DNA from: Pseudoalteromonas rubra
GTDB lineage: Bacteria > Pseudomonadota > Gammaproteobacteria > Enterobacterales > Alteromonadaceae
Reading direction: 5' to 3'
DNA: 64,000 nt
Assembly: GCF_001482385.1 (NCBI RefSeq)
Contig: NZ_CP013612.1
Coordinates: 310,001 to 374,000 of the forward strand
The notes beneath the pieces were generated by a model. That model ran no database searches and was not told the DNA's origin. It saw nothing but the letters and a program-made list of their open reading frames with translations. Both the position numbers and the translations under genes were made by a program. Every line of letters begins with the position of its first letter. The stretch's first letter is position 1. Below are positions 15,745 to 24,639 of this stretch, in pieces.

Positions 15745-15985
15745 TTAACGTACTGAACTTAAAGTGTAGTGAATGATCACCAAAAACGACCAGTGATTTG
15801 CGTGTATTCGTTCAGAAAGGGATGAATATTGAGAGCAGTGACTCTGTTATATATAACGTGAAACCAGCCGGGCTGGTGGATTCAGTAATAGCAAGTTAGT
15901 CGGCACGGGGGTGATAAAGGCTATTTAGTATAATGACCTAAAGTGTTCACACTCGCAAACCTAACGGGTGAACACCTGAGCGCAA

Positions 15986-16441
15986 TTAATGGGTTTCAGT
16001 TAACCAGGTTTCCATCGGTTGATATACAAGACCGCCAGACTCAGCAATCTCTCCTGCCAGTGTAAAGCCATAGCTTTGGTAGGCGCCTACGGATGGTAGT
16101 GACGCCGACACTGTAATCCTTGGCTCCGTTGTCAGCTTAAGCGCTGCTGCAACCAGAGCTTTGCCAACGCCCTTGTGCTGTGCTGACGGTGAGACAAACA
16201 GCATCGCGATATGCCGGCCTGCTTTTAGTTCAATCATGCCCACGGGCTGCTCAGCTATTTCGGCCAGTAATATCTGGTTGTCTTCTGTCAATCGTGTTGC
16301 TAGCGCTGCTGGCGAGGCAACAGCTCTGAAGGTGTCACAGCCCTCGCTTGACAATGTCGCTGCAAGCGCGGAGTTAAAAGCTTCCATACAAATCTGGCTG
16401 AGAGTATCTAAATCCTTGGGTTCCGCGGGTCTTATGTGCAT
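15986..16441 (-). CDS. GNAT family N-acetyltransferase
   Basis: A 151-residue single-domain acetyltransferase. It opens MHIRPAEPKDLDTLSQI, and the acetyl-CoA-binding motif A is visible as MLFVSPSAQHKGVGKALV, followed by the C-terminal strand SYGFTLAGE. Substrate cannot be deduced; GNATs of this form acetylate small molecules, peptides or protein N-termini. It stands alone. An inverted repeat (GTGTTCAC/GTGAACAC, 15943-15975) just past its stop may end transcription, although the T-run is weak. Confidence 0.8.
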   Translation of the reverse strand: MHIRPAEPKDLDTLSQICMEAFNSALAATLSSEGCDTFRAVASPAALATRLTEDNQILLAEIAEQPVGMIELKAGRHIAMLFVSPSAQHKGVGKALVAAALKLTTEPRITVSASLPSVGAYQSYGFTLAGEIAESGGLVYQPMETWLTETH

Positions 16442-16783
16442 TGTATTCCTTGGTTTTTAGGTGACAAAATTTTATTGTGGTAATGCTGATTTATCTATTC
16501 GAACGCAATTAGTGCTTTCGCCAATTTATGCCGCTTGCGGCCTGTTTTACAATTTGCATTCTTTGCAAAATACCAAAGCAGACTTATGTCATCCAGCCTC
16601 TTTATTCAATTCATGCAAAAAATGATGTGTTTAAAATGCGTTATTTTCACACTGTGAACTCACTCACCATAAAATTTTTAATAAAATGCACTGAAAAGAG
16701 CAAAACGAACCTATTTTTCTTGTTAGCAATATGTATTTATTGTTAAATCTTGCTTTCCATCCTACAGGGAGATAGCTATAGGA
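16442..16783. other. AT-rich intergenic region upstream of the XRE/GG-peptide operon
   Basis: No convincing gene. The composition turns markedly AT-rich here and stays so to about 21.7 kb, marking the left edge of a possible acquired island. A 13-nt palindrome, TTCACACTGTGAA at 16646-16658, lies about 125 nt before the XRE gene and could be an operator for it; this is a guess from symmetry alone. Confidence 0.45.
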
Positions 16784-17083
16784 ATGAAAAACAATAACGC
16801 ATCAAGGACAAGAAAAGTTGAGAACTTTAAGCTTCAGGTTCAGCGTTCTATTCGCCTAATAAGGCAAGAACTAGGGCTGTCCCAGGAAGAGCTGGCCAGG
16901 AAGCTTGGTATAAACCAGGCCACGATTTCTAATTATGAATCAGGGAAAACTGAGATGACTATTTCTCAAATGTTTGAGCTATACCTTGTCTGCGGTAAAG
17001 ATCTATCAATAGGTAACATAAAAAACATTCTGTCAGATGACAGCAAAGACCTTCAACCAGAAAACAAAGATTCAGGAGAATAA
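16784..17083 (+). CDS. XRE family transcriptional regulator
   Basis: A 99-residue protein; the ATG follows AGGA by 2-4 nt in a purine-rich leader. A single Cro/C1-type helix-turn-helix spans about residues 20-75 (LIRQELGLSQEELARKLG, NQATISNYESGKTEM), with a short acidic C-terminal tail and no effector domain. It is the first gene of a tight cluster: the membrane protein begins 3 nt after its stop. Role as repressor or activator of the peptide operon is inferred from position. Confidence 0.86.
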   Translation: MKNNNASRTRKVENFKLQVQRSIRLIRQELGLSQEELARKLGINQATISNYESGKTEMTISQMFELYLVCGKDLSIGNIKNILSDDSKDLQPENKDSGE

Positions 17084-17086
17084 TAA

Positions 17087-17629
17087 ATGGACTATTTGTA
17101 TATGATTGTGGACTACTCGCCAATCTTCGTTATCTTGTACGGTCTTTATATGACTTGGCGATTTGAAACGGCTCGGTGGTTCCTACTTACGCTAGGGGTT
17201 GTGGAACTCGTTGATGAGTTGTTAATAAGCGTTGCGTTGAATTGGCAAGTACATTACTATGTTTACGCAGCAGCAATGAACTTAGCTTTCCTTTTGCCAA
17301 TAATGTATAGGCAGAAAATCGCCTGTTGGCTTTACGAACGCTCTGGCCATGATTTTTTTAATAATGTTGTAAACAAACACTATATTTCCTTGCAAGAGCT
17401 TTCTGTATTGCTGGTCCTTGCCGCTGTAGCAATAATCAACGTTGTTACTTGGTGTGAAGTTTTGCTTTATAAGTACAAATTCATTACTAATGCGCCAATT
17501 AAGCTATATGTGCGAGACAATACCGTAGCCATTTTGCATTTGTTGTATATAGGTGCTCTGGTTAAGTACGTATTGAAAGCCGAGTTCAGAGAAGGATATT
17601 TAACCAATGAGAAAGAAATTACTCCCTGA
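17087..17629 (+). CDS. Multi-spanning inner-membrane protein of unknown family
   Basis: A 180-residue protein with ATG 17087 after AGGAG. About five or six hydrophobic stretches are visible (MIVDYSPIFVILYGLYM, FLLTLGVVELVDELLISV, AAAMNLAFLLPIMY, ELSVLLVLAAVAIINVV, AILHLLYIGALVKYVL), with conserved-looking acidic residues inside the second. No transporter or protease motif is recognised. Its 3' end overlaps the GG-peptide gene by 23 nt in another frame, so translation of the two is likely linked. Plausible roles are peptide receptor, exporter or immunity protein; none can be chosen from sequence. Confidence 0.72.
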   Translation: MDYLYMIVDYSPIFVILYGLYMTWRFETARWFLLTLGVVELVDELLISVALNWQVHYYVYAAAMNLAFLLPIMYRQKIACWLYERSGHDFFNNVVNKHYISLQELSVLLVLAAVAIINVVTWCEVLLYKYKFITNAPIKLYVRDNTVAILHLLYIGALVKYVLKAEFREGYLTNEKEITP

Positions 17630-17741
17630 AAAGTTGCTGTCGAAAGTGGTTGGTGGTGCCGGTGGCGGGTCACAATCCCCATCTCTACCAACTGTGGCCT
17701 ACTTTGCCCCTACGGTTACTAAACCAACTCAGCAGCCATAG
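17607..17741 (+). CDS. Small peptide with double-glycine leader
   Basis: A 44-residue open frame that starts inside the end of the membrane-protein gene. It reads a basic, amphipathic leader (MRKKLLPEKLLSKVVGG) and then a Gly- and Pro-rich tail with a central TVAYFAPTV. The GG at 16-17 is where C39-type peptidases cut bacteriocin and signalling-peptide leaders. Upstream GAAGGATAT (about 17591) offers a ribosome site. Evidence for translation is position, ribosome site and leader pattern; a database match was not possible. It could be a signalling peptide, microcin or RiPP substrate. Confidence 0.6.
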   Translation: MRKKLLPEKLLSKVVGGAGGGSQSPSLPTVAYFAPTVTKPTQQP

Positions 17742-17757
17742 CTAGCTGTTCTTATCC

Positions 17758-17793
17758 CCGAAATTTGTTCAATCTTTCTTGAGCAAATTTCGG
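17758..17793 (+). terminator. 15-bp hairpin after the GG-peptide gene
   Basis: CCGAAATTTGTTCAA (17758-17772) pairs with TTGAGCAAATTTCGG (17779-17793) over 15 positions with one G-U. There is a 6-nt loop and no T-run, so it may be a processing or attenuation structure, not a standard terminator. It separates the peptide cluster from the HEAT/nuclease pair. Confidence 0.5.
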
Positions 17794-17911
17794 TCACGGA
17801 TCTAGAAGAAAGATCTTGATGCGCAATAGAATTCTCTGTCCGCTTCCTCTCTTGGTACTCATTTAAATGTCACTCTCCGGTAAAAAAAGAGTCAAACATA
17901 AAGGTTTAAAT

Positions 17912-19648
17912 ATGGAAGGCCTCAAAAAGCAGCTTATTCAAGCATATAAGGATGAAATTTTTTTTGAGCTCATTCAAGAGATTTACTATCAGGATAGAAA
18001 AGGCGACAAGCTATTGGCTTCTGTTTTAATTGAAGCTCACAATAATACAGAAATTGATCTAATAGCTCTGTTTAGTATGCTCAAAAACTCACCTGAACCG
18101 CATGAATTCTTTTTAGTTATAAGAGTGCTCGAAGAAGTTCTTCCTGAGCTGGATGCTCCAGTTATTATTACTGCAAACTGTGTTAAACACTTAACGCTAG
18201 AGGCAGGACAAGATATGGCTGCGGGTATTCTTATCTCTCCTTTTATAAGTTTTTGCGCTAATAAACCAACTCGGCCTACGGAGCTGCTAAAACACGCACT
18301 GGCTACAGGGGATAAAGAGTTTGATCATGTCTCTAATGCGCTGATTGCAGGGGCTAAAATTGACAGTGCGGATTATATGGGGCAAGCGATTAGTTTAATT
18401 AGTGGAGAGTGCGAACTAGTTAAGCAAAGGGCTATCTTTGCTCTTGGTAGAATGAATTTTGATAACGAAGAACAAATCACAGCTGCTGTAAATGCGATAA
18501 TGGACTCTACAAAAGCGTCTAAAAACGACCAAATTCTTGCGACTAGCTTGCGCGCGTTGTTTGCTCTTACTAGTAGAGTTAATAATTTAGAAATGCTTTT
18601 TTTAAGTTTTCTTGATTGTCATTCAGAGCATCGTGGAGAAAACTTTATTCATGCTGCTTCTGAAACTCTCTTTTATGACTCAGAAAAAGTTTCTCTTAAC
18701 GTTGAAAAGAGGCTACTTGATATATGTATTTATACTCCAGAAAAAAACAGCGGAACAATAAGAAACCTGGATTATGCTCTTGAGAAAATTTTGAAACGTA
18801 GTGATTTTGAGGTATGCATTAAGTTTTTTGACGAGTTATTTCAGCAAACCAACTATAAGGTTTCCATAGAGAGGTTCGATAGTTTCATTAGAGAGCTGCA
18901 CAACTATAAAGATACGTATTTATCAACACTAATAACTAGGTGGCTACTATCCCAAAATATTTATCTATGCAAATTTAGCTTGGACCTTGTTCGAGATTTT
19001 GACAAAGGATTGTCTTTGAGTTTTGATGCAAATTGTATCCCTAGTGATAGTGAAGGTGTATACGTATATTTAGCTCGAAAGGCTTGTGGTTGGTTTTTTA
19101 ATCAGCCTAAAACAGCAATTAATCTTATTGAATCCTTAATTTCAATTTCGCCGGATTCAGAACTGAATGAAATAGAAAAAGTTGTATTTAACCCTTTGTG
19201 CATTAGCTATCCAAAAAGCATAACTGAACGGATGGAGAGTTCAAAAGATGCTGAATGCAAAAGACTTGCACAGTTCGCGAATAATGTTTTGGCGTCTTAC
19301 GAAAATTACCAGACTTCCATTAGAGCTGCGGTAGAAATAGAAGAGCTGAAACCAAGTGAAAGTGACCGACACACTTATTGGCGGCATCACAACAAACTCA
19401 TGGATGAATCGATGAAAGAAGCTCGCAGTAAATCGCTTTTCACCAGTCTTTTTGCAGGCAATGAGTCCGTATTGCTATATGGAAGCAAGTCTATTCACTA
19501 CATTCATCATGGTGATCAGAAAACGAGACAGGAAATACCACTACAAGAAATCAGCCACTCTTTTGAGTTTGCTTCAATGCATAACGTAGACCCTCACGGC
19601 TTAGAAAATATTTTATGGCAGTTTAAAGCAGAGGGATGCCAAGCATGA
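17912..19648 (+). CDS. HEAT-like alpha-helical repeat protein, partner of nuclease-fold protein
   Basis: About 578 residues from the ATG at 17912, which has AAGG 7 nt upstream; an ATG at 17867 adds 15 basic residues but has a weak site. The protein is nearly all helix, with paired amphipathic helices recalling HEAT/ARM repeats (for example VKQRAIFALGRMNFDNEE, ILATSLRALFALTSR). No catalytic motif is seen. The gene is AT-rich and uses codons unlike its neighbours. Its stop overlaps the start of the next gene as ATGA, so the two products are made together and probably bind each other. Function unknown; helical-repeat plus nuclease is a common plan in anti-phage defence, which is only an inference here. 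Confidence 0.7.
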   Translation: MEGLKKQLIQAYKDEIFFELIQEIYYQDRKGDKLLASVLIEAHNNTEIDLIALFSMLKNSPEPHEFFLVIRVLEEVLPELDAPVIITANCVKHLTLEAGQDMAAGILISPFISFCANKPTRPTELLKHALATGDKEFDHVSNALIAGAKIDSADYMGQAISLISGECELVKQRAIFALGRMNFDNEEQITAAVNAIMDSTKASKNDQILATSLRALFALTSRVNNLEMLFLSFLDCHSEHRGENFIHAASETLFYDSEKVSLNVEKRLLDICIYTPEKNSGTIRNLDYALEKILKRSDFEVCIKFFDELFQQTNYKVSIERFDSFIRELHNYKDTYLSTLITRWLLSQNIYLCKFSLDLVRDFDKGLSLSFDANCIPSDSEGVYVYLARKACGWFFNQPKTAINLIESLISISPDSELNEIEKVVFNPLCISYPKSITERMESSKDAECKRLAQFANNVLASYENYQTSIRAAVEIEELKPSESDRHTYWRHHNKLMDESMKEARSKSLFTSLFAGNESVLLYGSKSIHYIHHGDQKTRQEIPLQEISHSFEFASMHNVDPHGLENILWQFKAEGCQA

Positions 19649-21357
19649 AGTTAGTTATTAGACAATACTTAGCATCATTAAAGGAACGCGGTGAGCTTGA
19701 TGCTCTTCTGCCTGATCTCTTGTCGCAGATGGGCCTTGAAGTATTTCTAAAGCCAGGGGTTGGAAGTCGTCAATATGGTGTTGATGTTGGGGCATATGGA
19801 AAGATAGATGGCGATTCTGTCAATAAAGTTTATTTGTTCTCTGTTAAATCCGGAGATTTAGACAGGAAAGATTGGGATAGTGGTAATCCTCAAGACCTTA
19901 GGCCATCAATAAACGAAATAATCGACGTATTCATTCCTAGTCGTATTCCATCAGAGTACAAAAGTGAGCCAGTCGAAATCTGTCTTTGTTTTGGTGGAGA
20001 CGTAAAAGAGGAAGTAAGGGCAAATGTAAGTTTATTCTTAGAGCGTAGAAAAAACAGTGATTTAAGCTTTTCGGAATGGAATGGGGATCGTTTGGCTGCT
20101 CTCGTTGAGAAATTTATGCTTCGAGAGGAACTGCTCCCAGAAGACTGCCGTGGTCTTTTAAGAAAATCCCTGGCAATGATCGATGAACCCGAAACATCGT
20201 TCAAGCATTTCTCTCAGTTGGCCATAAGGCTTACTGACGTAGAGGGTGCAAAACCCAAAAAGATTTTAATGGGTATTAGACAACTTTATCTTTGCTTGTG
20301 GATTCTATATTCGTGGTCTAGAGAGCAGAATAATATTGAAAGCGCGTTTTTATCTGCTGAGTTTGTCCTATTAAATGCTTGGGATGCCGCCAAGTTTGCA
20401 TTTGATAAAAAGAACAAAGTAGCCATTTCTACATTGACCACGTTAGATTCGATTTTTAGATTGAATTTACAAATCTCTGGCCAGTACGTAGAAGAAAAGA
20501 TAATTCCACATGCTGATAACCTTTATGCATTATCTCACGCCGTAAGGCCGTCATGTGCTGTTGATGTCAATCTAAAGCTCTTCGATGTTTTAGGGCGGTT
20601 GGCACTCAGTGGCTGCTGGACCTATTGGTATTTATCACAAATTAAAGACGAAAGTGACCCAAACATTGAATCGCTTAACCACTCTGTATCAAATCACCAA
20701 GAATCGATTAAGAAATTAATAATAAATAATCCAATTCTGTTTTCTCCGTACAAAGATGATCAAGCTATTGACCTGGCTCTGGCTGTTTGGTTTTTATCTT
20801 TAGACCCTGTACATTGGAATGACATAAATTCCTGGCTTATAAATATCGCAAATGGGGTTTATCAAGCATTTAAGAAAAATGATAAGTACCCATCAATTCT
20901 TAAGAGCTACTCTGAATTGATTGAACATCCAATAGATAACTCTAGCGAGTACTTGAAAAGCGTTACAAAAGGCTCAGTTTTGTATCCAGTCATATCTATA
21001 TACTCATCGGTCTTGGGGCTTACTGAGCCACACAAGATCATTAAAAAGCTAAAACAAGACTTCTTGGAACATTGCAATTTTCAAGTGTTTTTCTTTGACG
21101 AATCATCAGAAGAGCATTTCTATCGCCATAACAAAATGCACGGTGCAACATTGTCTCATATTTGCATTGATGGAGAGCCTGACGATTTAATCGACCAAAT
21201 AGAAAAAGAATGTGAAGAATCAAACAAGGTATACGAAATGAGTGCATTTAAGTATTCATTTTGGCCAATAATTCTAACTGGGTGCAGACATTACAGGCTT
21301 CCTATACCTCCACACTTTGCTATGGATATCCATAAACAGAGACGAGCACAACAATAA
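19645..21357 (+). CDS. Restriction-endonuclease-like (PD-(D/E)XK fold) protein of unknown system
   Basis: About 570 residues. The start is the ATG at 19645: it forms ATGA with the upstream stop and lies 9 nt after GAGGG, whereas the ATG at 19636 abuts that site. The first 75 residues look like a restriction-nuclease core: a helix (LLPDLLSQMG), strand (EVFLKP), GVDV with Asp47, then YLFSVKSG with Ser66-x-Lys68, comparable to the GxD...QxK layout of Mrr-type enzymes. The acidic residue before Lys is Ser, so activity is uncertain. A second motif, WNGDRLAALVEKF, also recurs in Mrr-like proteins. The remaining 370 residues are helical and unassigned. Defence role is inferred. Confidence 0.65.
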   Translation: MKLVIRQYLASLKERGELDALLPDLLSQMGLEVFLKPGVGSRQYGVDVGAYGKIDGDSVNKVYLFSVKSGDLDRKDWDSGNPQDLRPSINEIIDVFIPSRIPSEYKSEPVEICLCFGGDVKEEVRANVSLFLERRKNSDLSFSEWNGDRLAALVEKFMLREELLPEDCRGLLRKSLAMIDEPETSFKHFSQLAIRLTDVEGAKPKKILMGIRQLYLCLWILYSWSREQNNIESAFLSAEFVLLNAWDAAKFAFDKKNKVAISTLTTLDSIFRLNLQISGQYVEEKIIPHADNLYALSHAVRPSCAVDVNLKLFDVLGRLALSGCWTYWYLSQIKDESDPNIESLNHSVSNHQESIKKLIINNPILFSPYKDDQAIDLALAVWFLSLDPVHWNDINSWLINIANGVYQAFKKNDKYPSILKSYSELIEHPIDNSSEYLKSVTKGSVLYPVISIYSSVLGLTEPHKIIKKLKQDFLEHCNFQVFFFDESSEEHFYRHNKMHGATLSHICIDGEPDDLIDQIEKECEESNKVYEMSAFKYSFWPIILTGCRHYRLPIPPHFAMDIHKQRRAQQ

Positions 21358-21767
21358 CTGTCACCTGGTGATATTGAAAACCTTTACCCATAATTGACTA
21401 ATTTATTTATTAAATTAGTAGTTTTAGCAGAGGTTGAGGAGAATGCAGCTGAAGAGGTAGCTGCATTAATCATGTAGCCAATTTTAAAGAAGAGTTTAGT
21501 GTCAAAATACAAGCTGGTTAAACTTGGTTATGACTTTACTCTTTCTATCCAACGCGAATTATTGGGTTTAATTTAGAGGTGTTAAATACCAAGAGCACAT
21601 ACTAAGTCGCTATATAATTAGCTTTTTGTCAATTTATGATAAAACAGACATTCTCTTTTTTGGGGCAGTAACAGCACCACATAGACACTGAGTGAAGTAA
21701 TGCCTTGTTGCAGGGTCTAGCGGTCTTCCCTAACCTCACTTCCTCGCGCTGCTAAAAGATGTTTCTG
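21358..21767. other. Intergenic, 410 bp, right edge of AT-rich island
   Basis: No gene seen. Two hairpins are present. ACTAATTTA/TAAATTAGT (21397-21419) is followed by AGTTTT and could end the HEAT/nuclease operon. AATGCAGCT/AGCTGCATT (21442-21467) is a perfect 9-bp stem with no T-run. GC content rises again toward the NfeD gene. Confidence 0.5.
21397..21425 (+). terminator. Putative AT-rich terminator of the HEAT/nuclease operon
   Basis: Nine-bp perfect stem made almost only of A-T pairs, 5-nt loop, then AGTTTT. Position 40 nt after the stop fits; the weak stem lowers confidence. Confidence 0.4.
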
Positions 21768-22229
21768 TCACTCGTCACCGAGTGCTGCCACCCATAATAC
21801 CCCGACGCTTTTTTTGACCACTTTGACTGTGGTGCCTTTTGCAATAGGCGTTTCGCTTTTTAGCTGCCAGGTGATCCCCGAGTAAGCATAGGAGAGTTGG
21901 CTTTGCTCGTTGAGGTCTTCGCTGAGTGTAAAGGTGATATCAGCAAAGTCGCTATTAACTTCTGTGCTCTGGGTTTTGGCCTGCATGCGCTTGAGCGGTT
22001 GCCACAGCAAGCCGGCCAGTGCCGCTGTGAGCACAGCATTAACCCACAATGCATTCATGAGTGTTGCGTCCAGCAGGCCCACAGACATCATCAGGCCACT
22101 CAGGACTAGTGACAGACCCAGAAAAAACAGCACAAAGGTGGCAAAGCCCAACACGGCAACTTCAACAATTAAGGCCAGTAATCCGAGTACAATCAGGATC
22201 TGACTCAGGTGCTCAACCAAGAGTGTCAC
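21768..22229 (-). CDS. NfeD family protein
   Basis: A 153-residue membrane protein. Three hydrophobic segments fill the first half (ILIVLGLLALIVEVAVLG, FVLFFLGLSLVLSGLMM, AVLTAALAGLLW) and a small beta domain of OB type closes the protein (SGITWQLKSETPIAKGTTVKVV, GVLWVAAL). This is the short NfeD form without a protease domain. Its start overlaps the end of the SPFH gene by 4 nt, the well-known SPFH-NfeD pairing, thought to organise membrane microdomains and protein quality control. Confidence 0.85.
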   Translation of the reverse strand: MTLLVEHLSQILIVLGLLALIVEVAVLGFATFVLFFLGLSLVLSGLMMSVGLLDATLMNALWVNAVLTAALAGLLWQPLKRMQAKTQSTEVNSDFADITFTLSEDLNEQSQLSYAYSGITWQLKSETPIAKGTTVKVVKKSVGVLWVAALGDE

Positions 22230-23185
22230 AGTTGCTCCTTTTGTTTTTTATTCAAGCTGTTAATAATTGACATGCCCTGTGCAACCAGAGAGCTGGGGTC
22301 AGTGCCGTTTTCAGGGAGCAGTACGACGGATGATTCCCGGGCGATGGCTTCTTTAGCGACAATGGCTTTACTGGCCAGGTCAAGCTGGATGGCTTTTTGC
22401 CCTTGTTCTGTGTTGGCTGCTTCACCGACTTTTCTGAGGGCATCCGCCTGGGCTTCTGCAACGGCAATAATGGCTTTTGCCTCACCTTCGGCTTTTAGGA
22501 TTTGCTCAGCTTTTTCTGCTTCTGCGGCCAGTACCTGAGCTTGCTTCTTACCCTCGGCGACATTGATGGCTGCCTGTCTGTCACCTTCTGACTCCAATAT
22601 CTGCGCGCGTTTAACACGTTCGGCCTTCATCTGTGCTTCCATCGCTTCCATCACCGAGTTGGGTGGCACGATATCTTTGATTTCATACCTAAGTACCTGA
22701 ATACCCCAAGGGTCGGATGCTGCATTGATGGCAGAGACAATATTGGTATTGAGCATATCCCGCTCTTCAAAGGTTTTATCCAGTTCCATTTTACCCAGCT
22801 CACTACGCATCGTTGTCTGGGCCAGCTGAGTGACGGCAAAGATGTAATCATCGACGCCATAAGTGGCTTTGTAGGGGTCCAGCACCCGAAAGTACAAAAC
22901 GCCGTCGACAATTAAAGAGATATTGTCTCGGGTGATGGCTGACTGAGAAGGGACATCAACGGCTTGCTCTTTTAGGCTGCGATCGGCAGAGACCTGATCA
23001 ATAAAAGGCACAATAAAGTTCAGGCCGGCCTCTTTGGTTGACTGGTATTTACCAAATCTTTCTATTATCCAGGCGCGATTCTGCGGGACAAATTTAATGC
23101 TCCCTTTGAGCACAAAAATGATAAAAATGAGCAGAAACGCTTCAACCGTTAGCAGGTAGTCGAGAGTGAGCGTAATTGGGTCCAT
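22226..23185 (-). CDS. SPFH/Band 7 (stomatin-like, QmcA-type) membrane protein
   Basis: A 319-residue protein with an N-terminal membrane anchor (LLTVEAFLLIFIIFVLKG), then the SPFH core (ERFGKYQSTKEAGLNFIVPF, DPWGIQVLRYEIKDI) and a long Ala/Glu-rich coiled coil (EAEKAEQILKAEGEAKAI) used for oligomerisation. It matches the stomatin/QmcA group rather than HflK/HflC. Translational overlap with NfeD supports a joint complex in the inner membrane. Confidence 0.87.
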   Translation of the reverse strand: MDPITLTLDYLLTVEAFLLIFIIFVLKGSIKFVPQNRAWIIERFGKYQSTKEAGLNFIVPFIDQVSADRSLKEQAVDVPSQSAITRDNISLIVDGVLYFRVLDPYKATYGVDDYIFAVTQLAQTTMRSELGKMELDKTFEERDMLNTNIVSAINAASDPWGIQVLRYEIKDIVPPNSVMEAMEAQMKAERVKRAQILESEGDRQAAINVAEGKKQAQVLAAEAEKAEQILKAEGEAKAIIAVAEAQADALRKVGEAANTEQGQKAIQLDLASKAIVAKEAIARESSVVLLPENGTDPSSLVAQGMSIINSLNKKQKEQL

Positions 23186-23243
23186 GTTTATTCCTTATTT
23201 ATATCCGTTTATTTACTATAGCAACAATGCGTAAAGTGGACCA

Positions 23244-24353
23244 TCACCAGCCTGAGAAGCGTGGCCAGTAGTCCATTTCATCATCACAGATAACGTAATA
23301 GCCCTGGTGCTGAGCAGCGGTTGCACAGGCATGATTGGGCAAAATACGCAACAAAGTACCGATTGCAAAGTGGCTGGTGTCGAGTGTATCCGGAAGCGCC
23401 ACAATGCCATGCTCCTGGTTAACACTAGTGATGCACAGCCCGGGCAAAACGTCGCCCTCACCATTACATACCAGTCCGTAACCGCATGGCTGCGATGCAA
23501 GCCCCAAATCGCGCGACAGCGCCATCCATCCAGCGTCGAGGATCAGCCAGTTTTTTTCGCGATTATGGCCTATCACCCGGGTGAGCACACTCAAAGCAAT
23601 ATCTTGCGGTTGACATACGCCTAGTCCTGTCATGACCAAGTCCATACTGGCATATACCCCGGCGCGTACTTCTGTTATGTGCTCAAATCCGTCTCCCAGT
23701 AAAGCCGTTGGTGTGGATCCGACGCTGACGACGGAGCAGTCTATGTGTTGCGAGCGCAGTGTATCGGCCGCTATTTGCACTGCGCGTTGCTCCTGTTGCG
23801 CCATAGCACGAATTTCATCCAAATTATGGCAGTCATAAGAACCTCCTGCATGAGTCAAAAGGCCTGTAAACAGTCCGGATGAGTCCAGGATTTTAGCAAT
23901 CGCAATCAGTTGCGGATCCCTGGGTTTGACACCGGCGCGTTTGCCATCGCAATCTACTTCTATGAGGCAACTGAGCTGACAGTCATTTTCCTGACAAAAG
24001 GCATGGATAAACTGTGCCTGCTCAAAACTGTCCAGCAGAATATGTAAGGTGACTCCCTGGTTTTGTATATCCAGAACTTCCACAAGTTTATGTTCACTGA
24101 TCCCCACTGCATAAGTGATATCTTTAAAGCCCGCTTTAGCGAACTGTTTCGCTTCTTGCAGAGTCGAAACTGTGCAAGGGGCTGATTGATCCGCCAACAT
24201 ATGCCGCGCAACATCCACTGACTTAAGCGTTTTGAGGTGCGGCCGTAATCTAACAGCAAACTGTGACAGGTGTGTATTGAGCCGTTGAATGTTGTTTAGC
24301 AGCTTCTTTTTTTCCAGTAACAAACAGGGGGTGTGTAAAGCATTGAGTGACAT
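23244..24353 (-). CDS. PLP-dependent alanine-racemase-fold enzyme, D-threonine aldolase/D-serine dehydratase-like
   Basis: A 369-residue enzyme; the ATG follows AAGGAG. It opens with TPCLLLEKKKLLNNI and has RLRPHLKTLKS, in which the Lys would bind PLP, as in the DSD1-like group (alanine racemase N-terminal barrel plus a C-terminal metal-binding beta domain). The barrel continues with CLIEVDCDGKRAGVKP and SVGSTPTAL; the C-terminal part has RILPNHACATAAQH, whose His and Cys match the zinc site of this group. Whether it cleaves D-threonine-type beta-hydroxy amino acids or dehydrates D-serine cannot be told. It appears monocistronic. Confidence 0.85.
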   Translation of the reverse strand: MSLNALHTPCLLLEKKKLLNNIQRLNTHLSQFAVRLRPHLKTLKSVDVARHMLADQSAPCTVSTLQEAKQFAKAGFKDITYAVGISEHKLVEVLDIQNQGVTLHILLDSFEQAQFIHAFCQENDCQLSCLIEVDCDGKRAGVKPRDPQLIAIAKILDSSGLFTGLLTHAGGSYDCHNLDEIRAMAQQEQRAVQIAADTLRSQHIDCSVVSVGSTPTALLGDGFEHITEVRAGVYASMDLVMTGLGVCQPQDIALSVLTRVIGHNREKNWLILDAGWMALSRDLGLASQPCGYGLVCNGEGDVLPGLCITSVNQEHGIVALPDTLDTSHFAIGTLLRILPNHACATAAQHQGYYVICDDEMDYWPRFSGW

Positions 24354-24639
24354 AAAAACTCCTTGTGTAATGGATCACTGACGCAAACTATTTCGGCTTA
24401 TTAAGGGACTAATCCCTGCATGTTTCAGATGTTCTGGACCCAGGTTACTTGTATTGGTAAACACTGTGTATTTACACTGCGGTGTGGCAACCAATGTATA
24501 CGCATTTGTCCCTAAATCAAAGTGTTAATCATCACTGAATCTCAGCCATGTTTAACCAAATTGTCATAATTGTGCCTTGATTATTGTCTATGATGGTTTT
24601 GAATCAGGAACAAGTGACATTGGTTGGAGCGTAGCAACT

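Noticed and set aside
15847..15877. Palindromes GTTATATATAAC and ACCAGC/GCTGGT as terminator or operator
   Set aside because: No T-run, no gene placed to use them; symmetry may be chance.
16442..21767. Prophage or integrative element
   Set aside because: AT-rich composition, but no integrase, att repeats or phage genes were seen.
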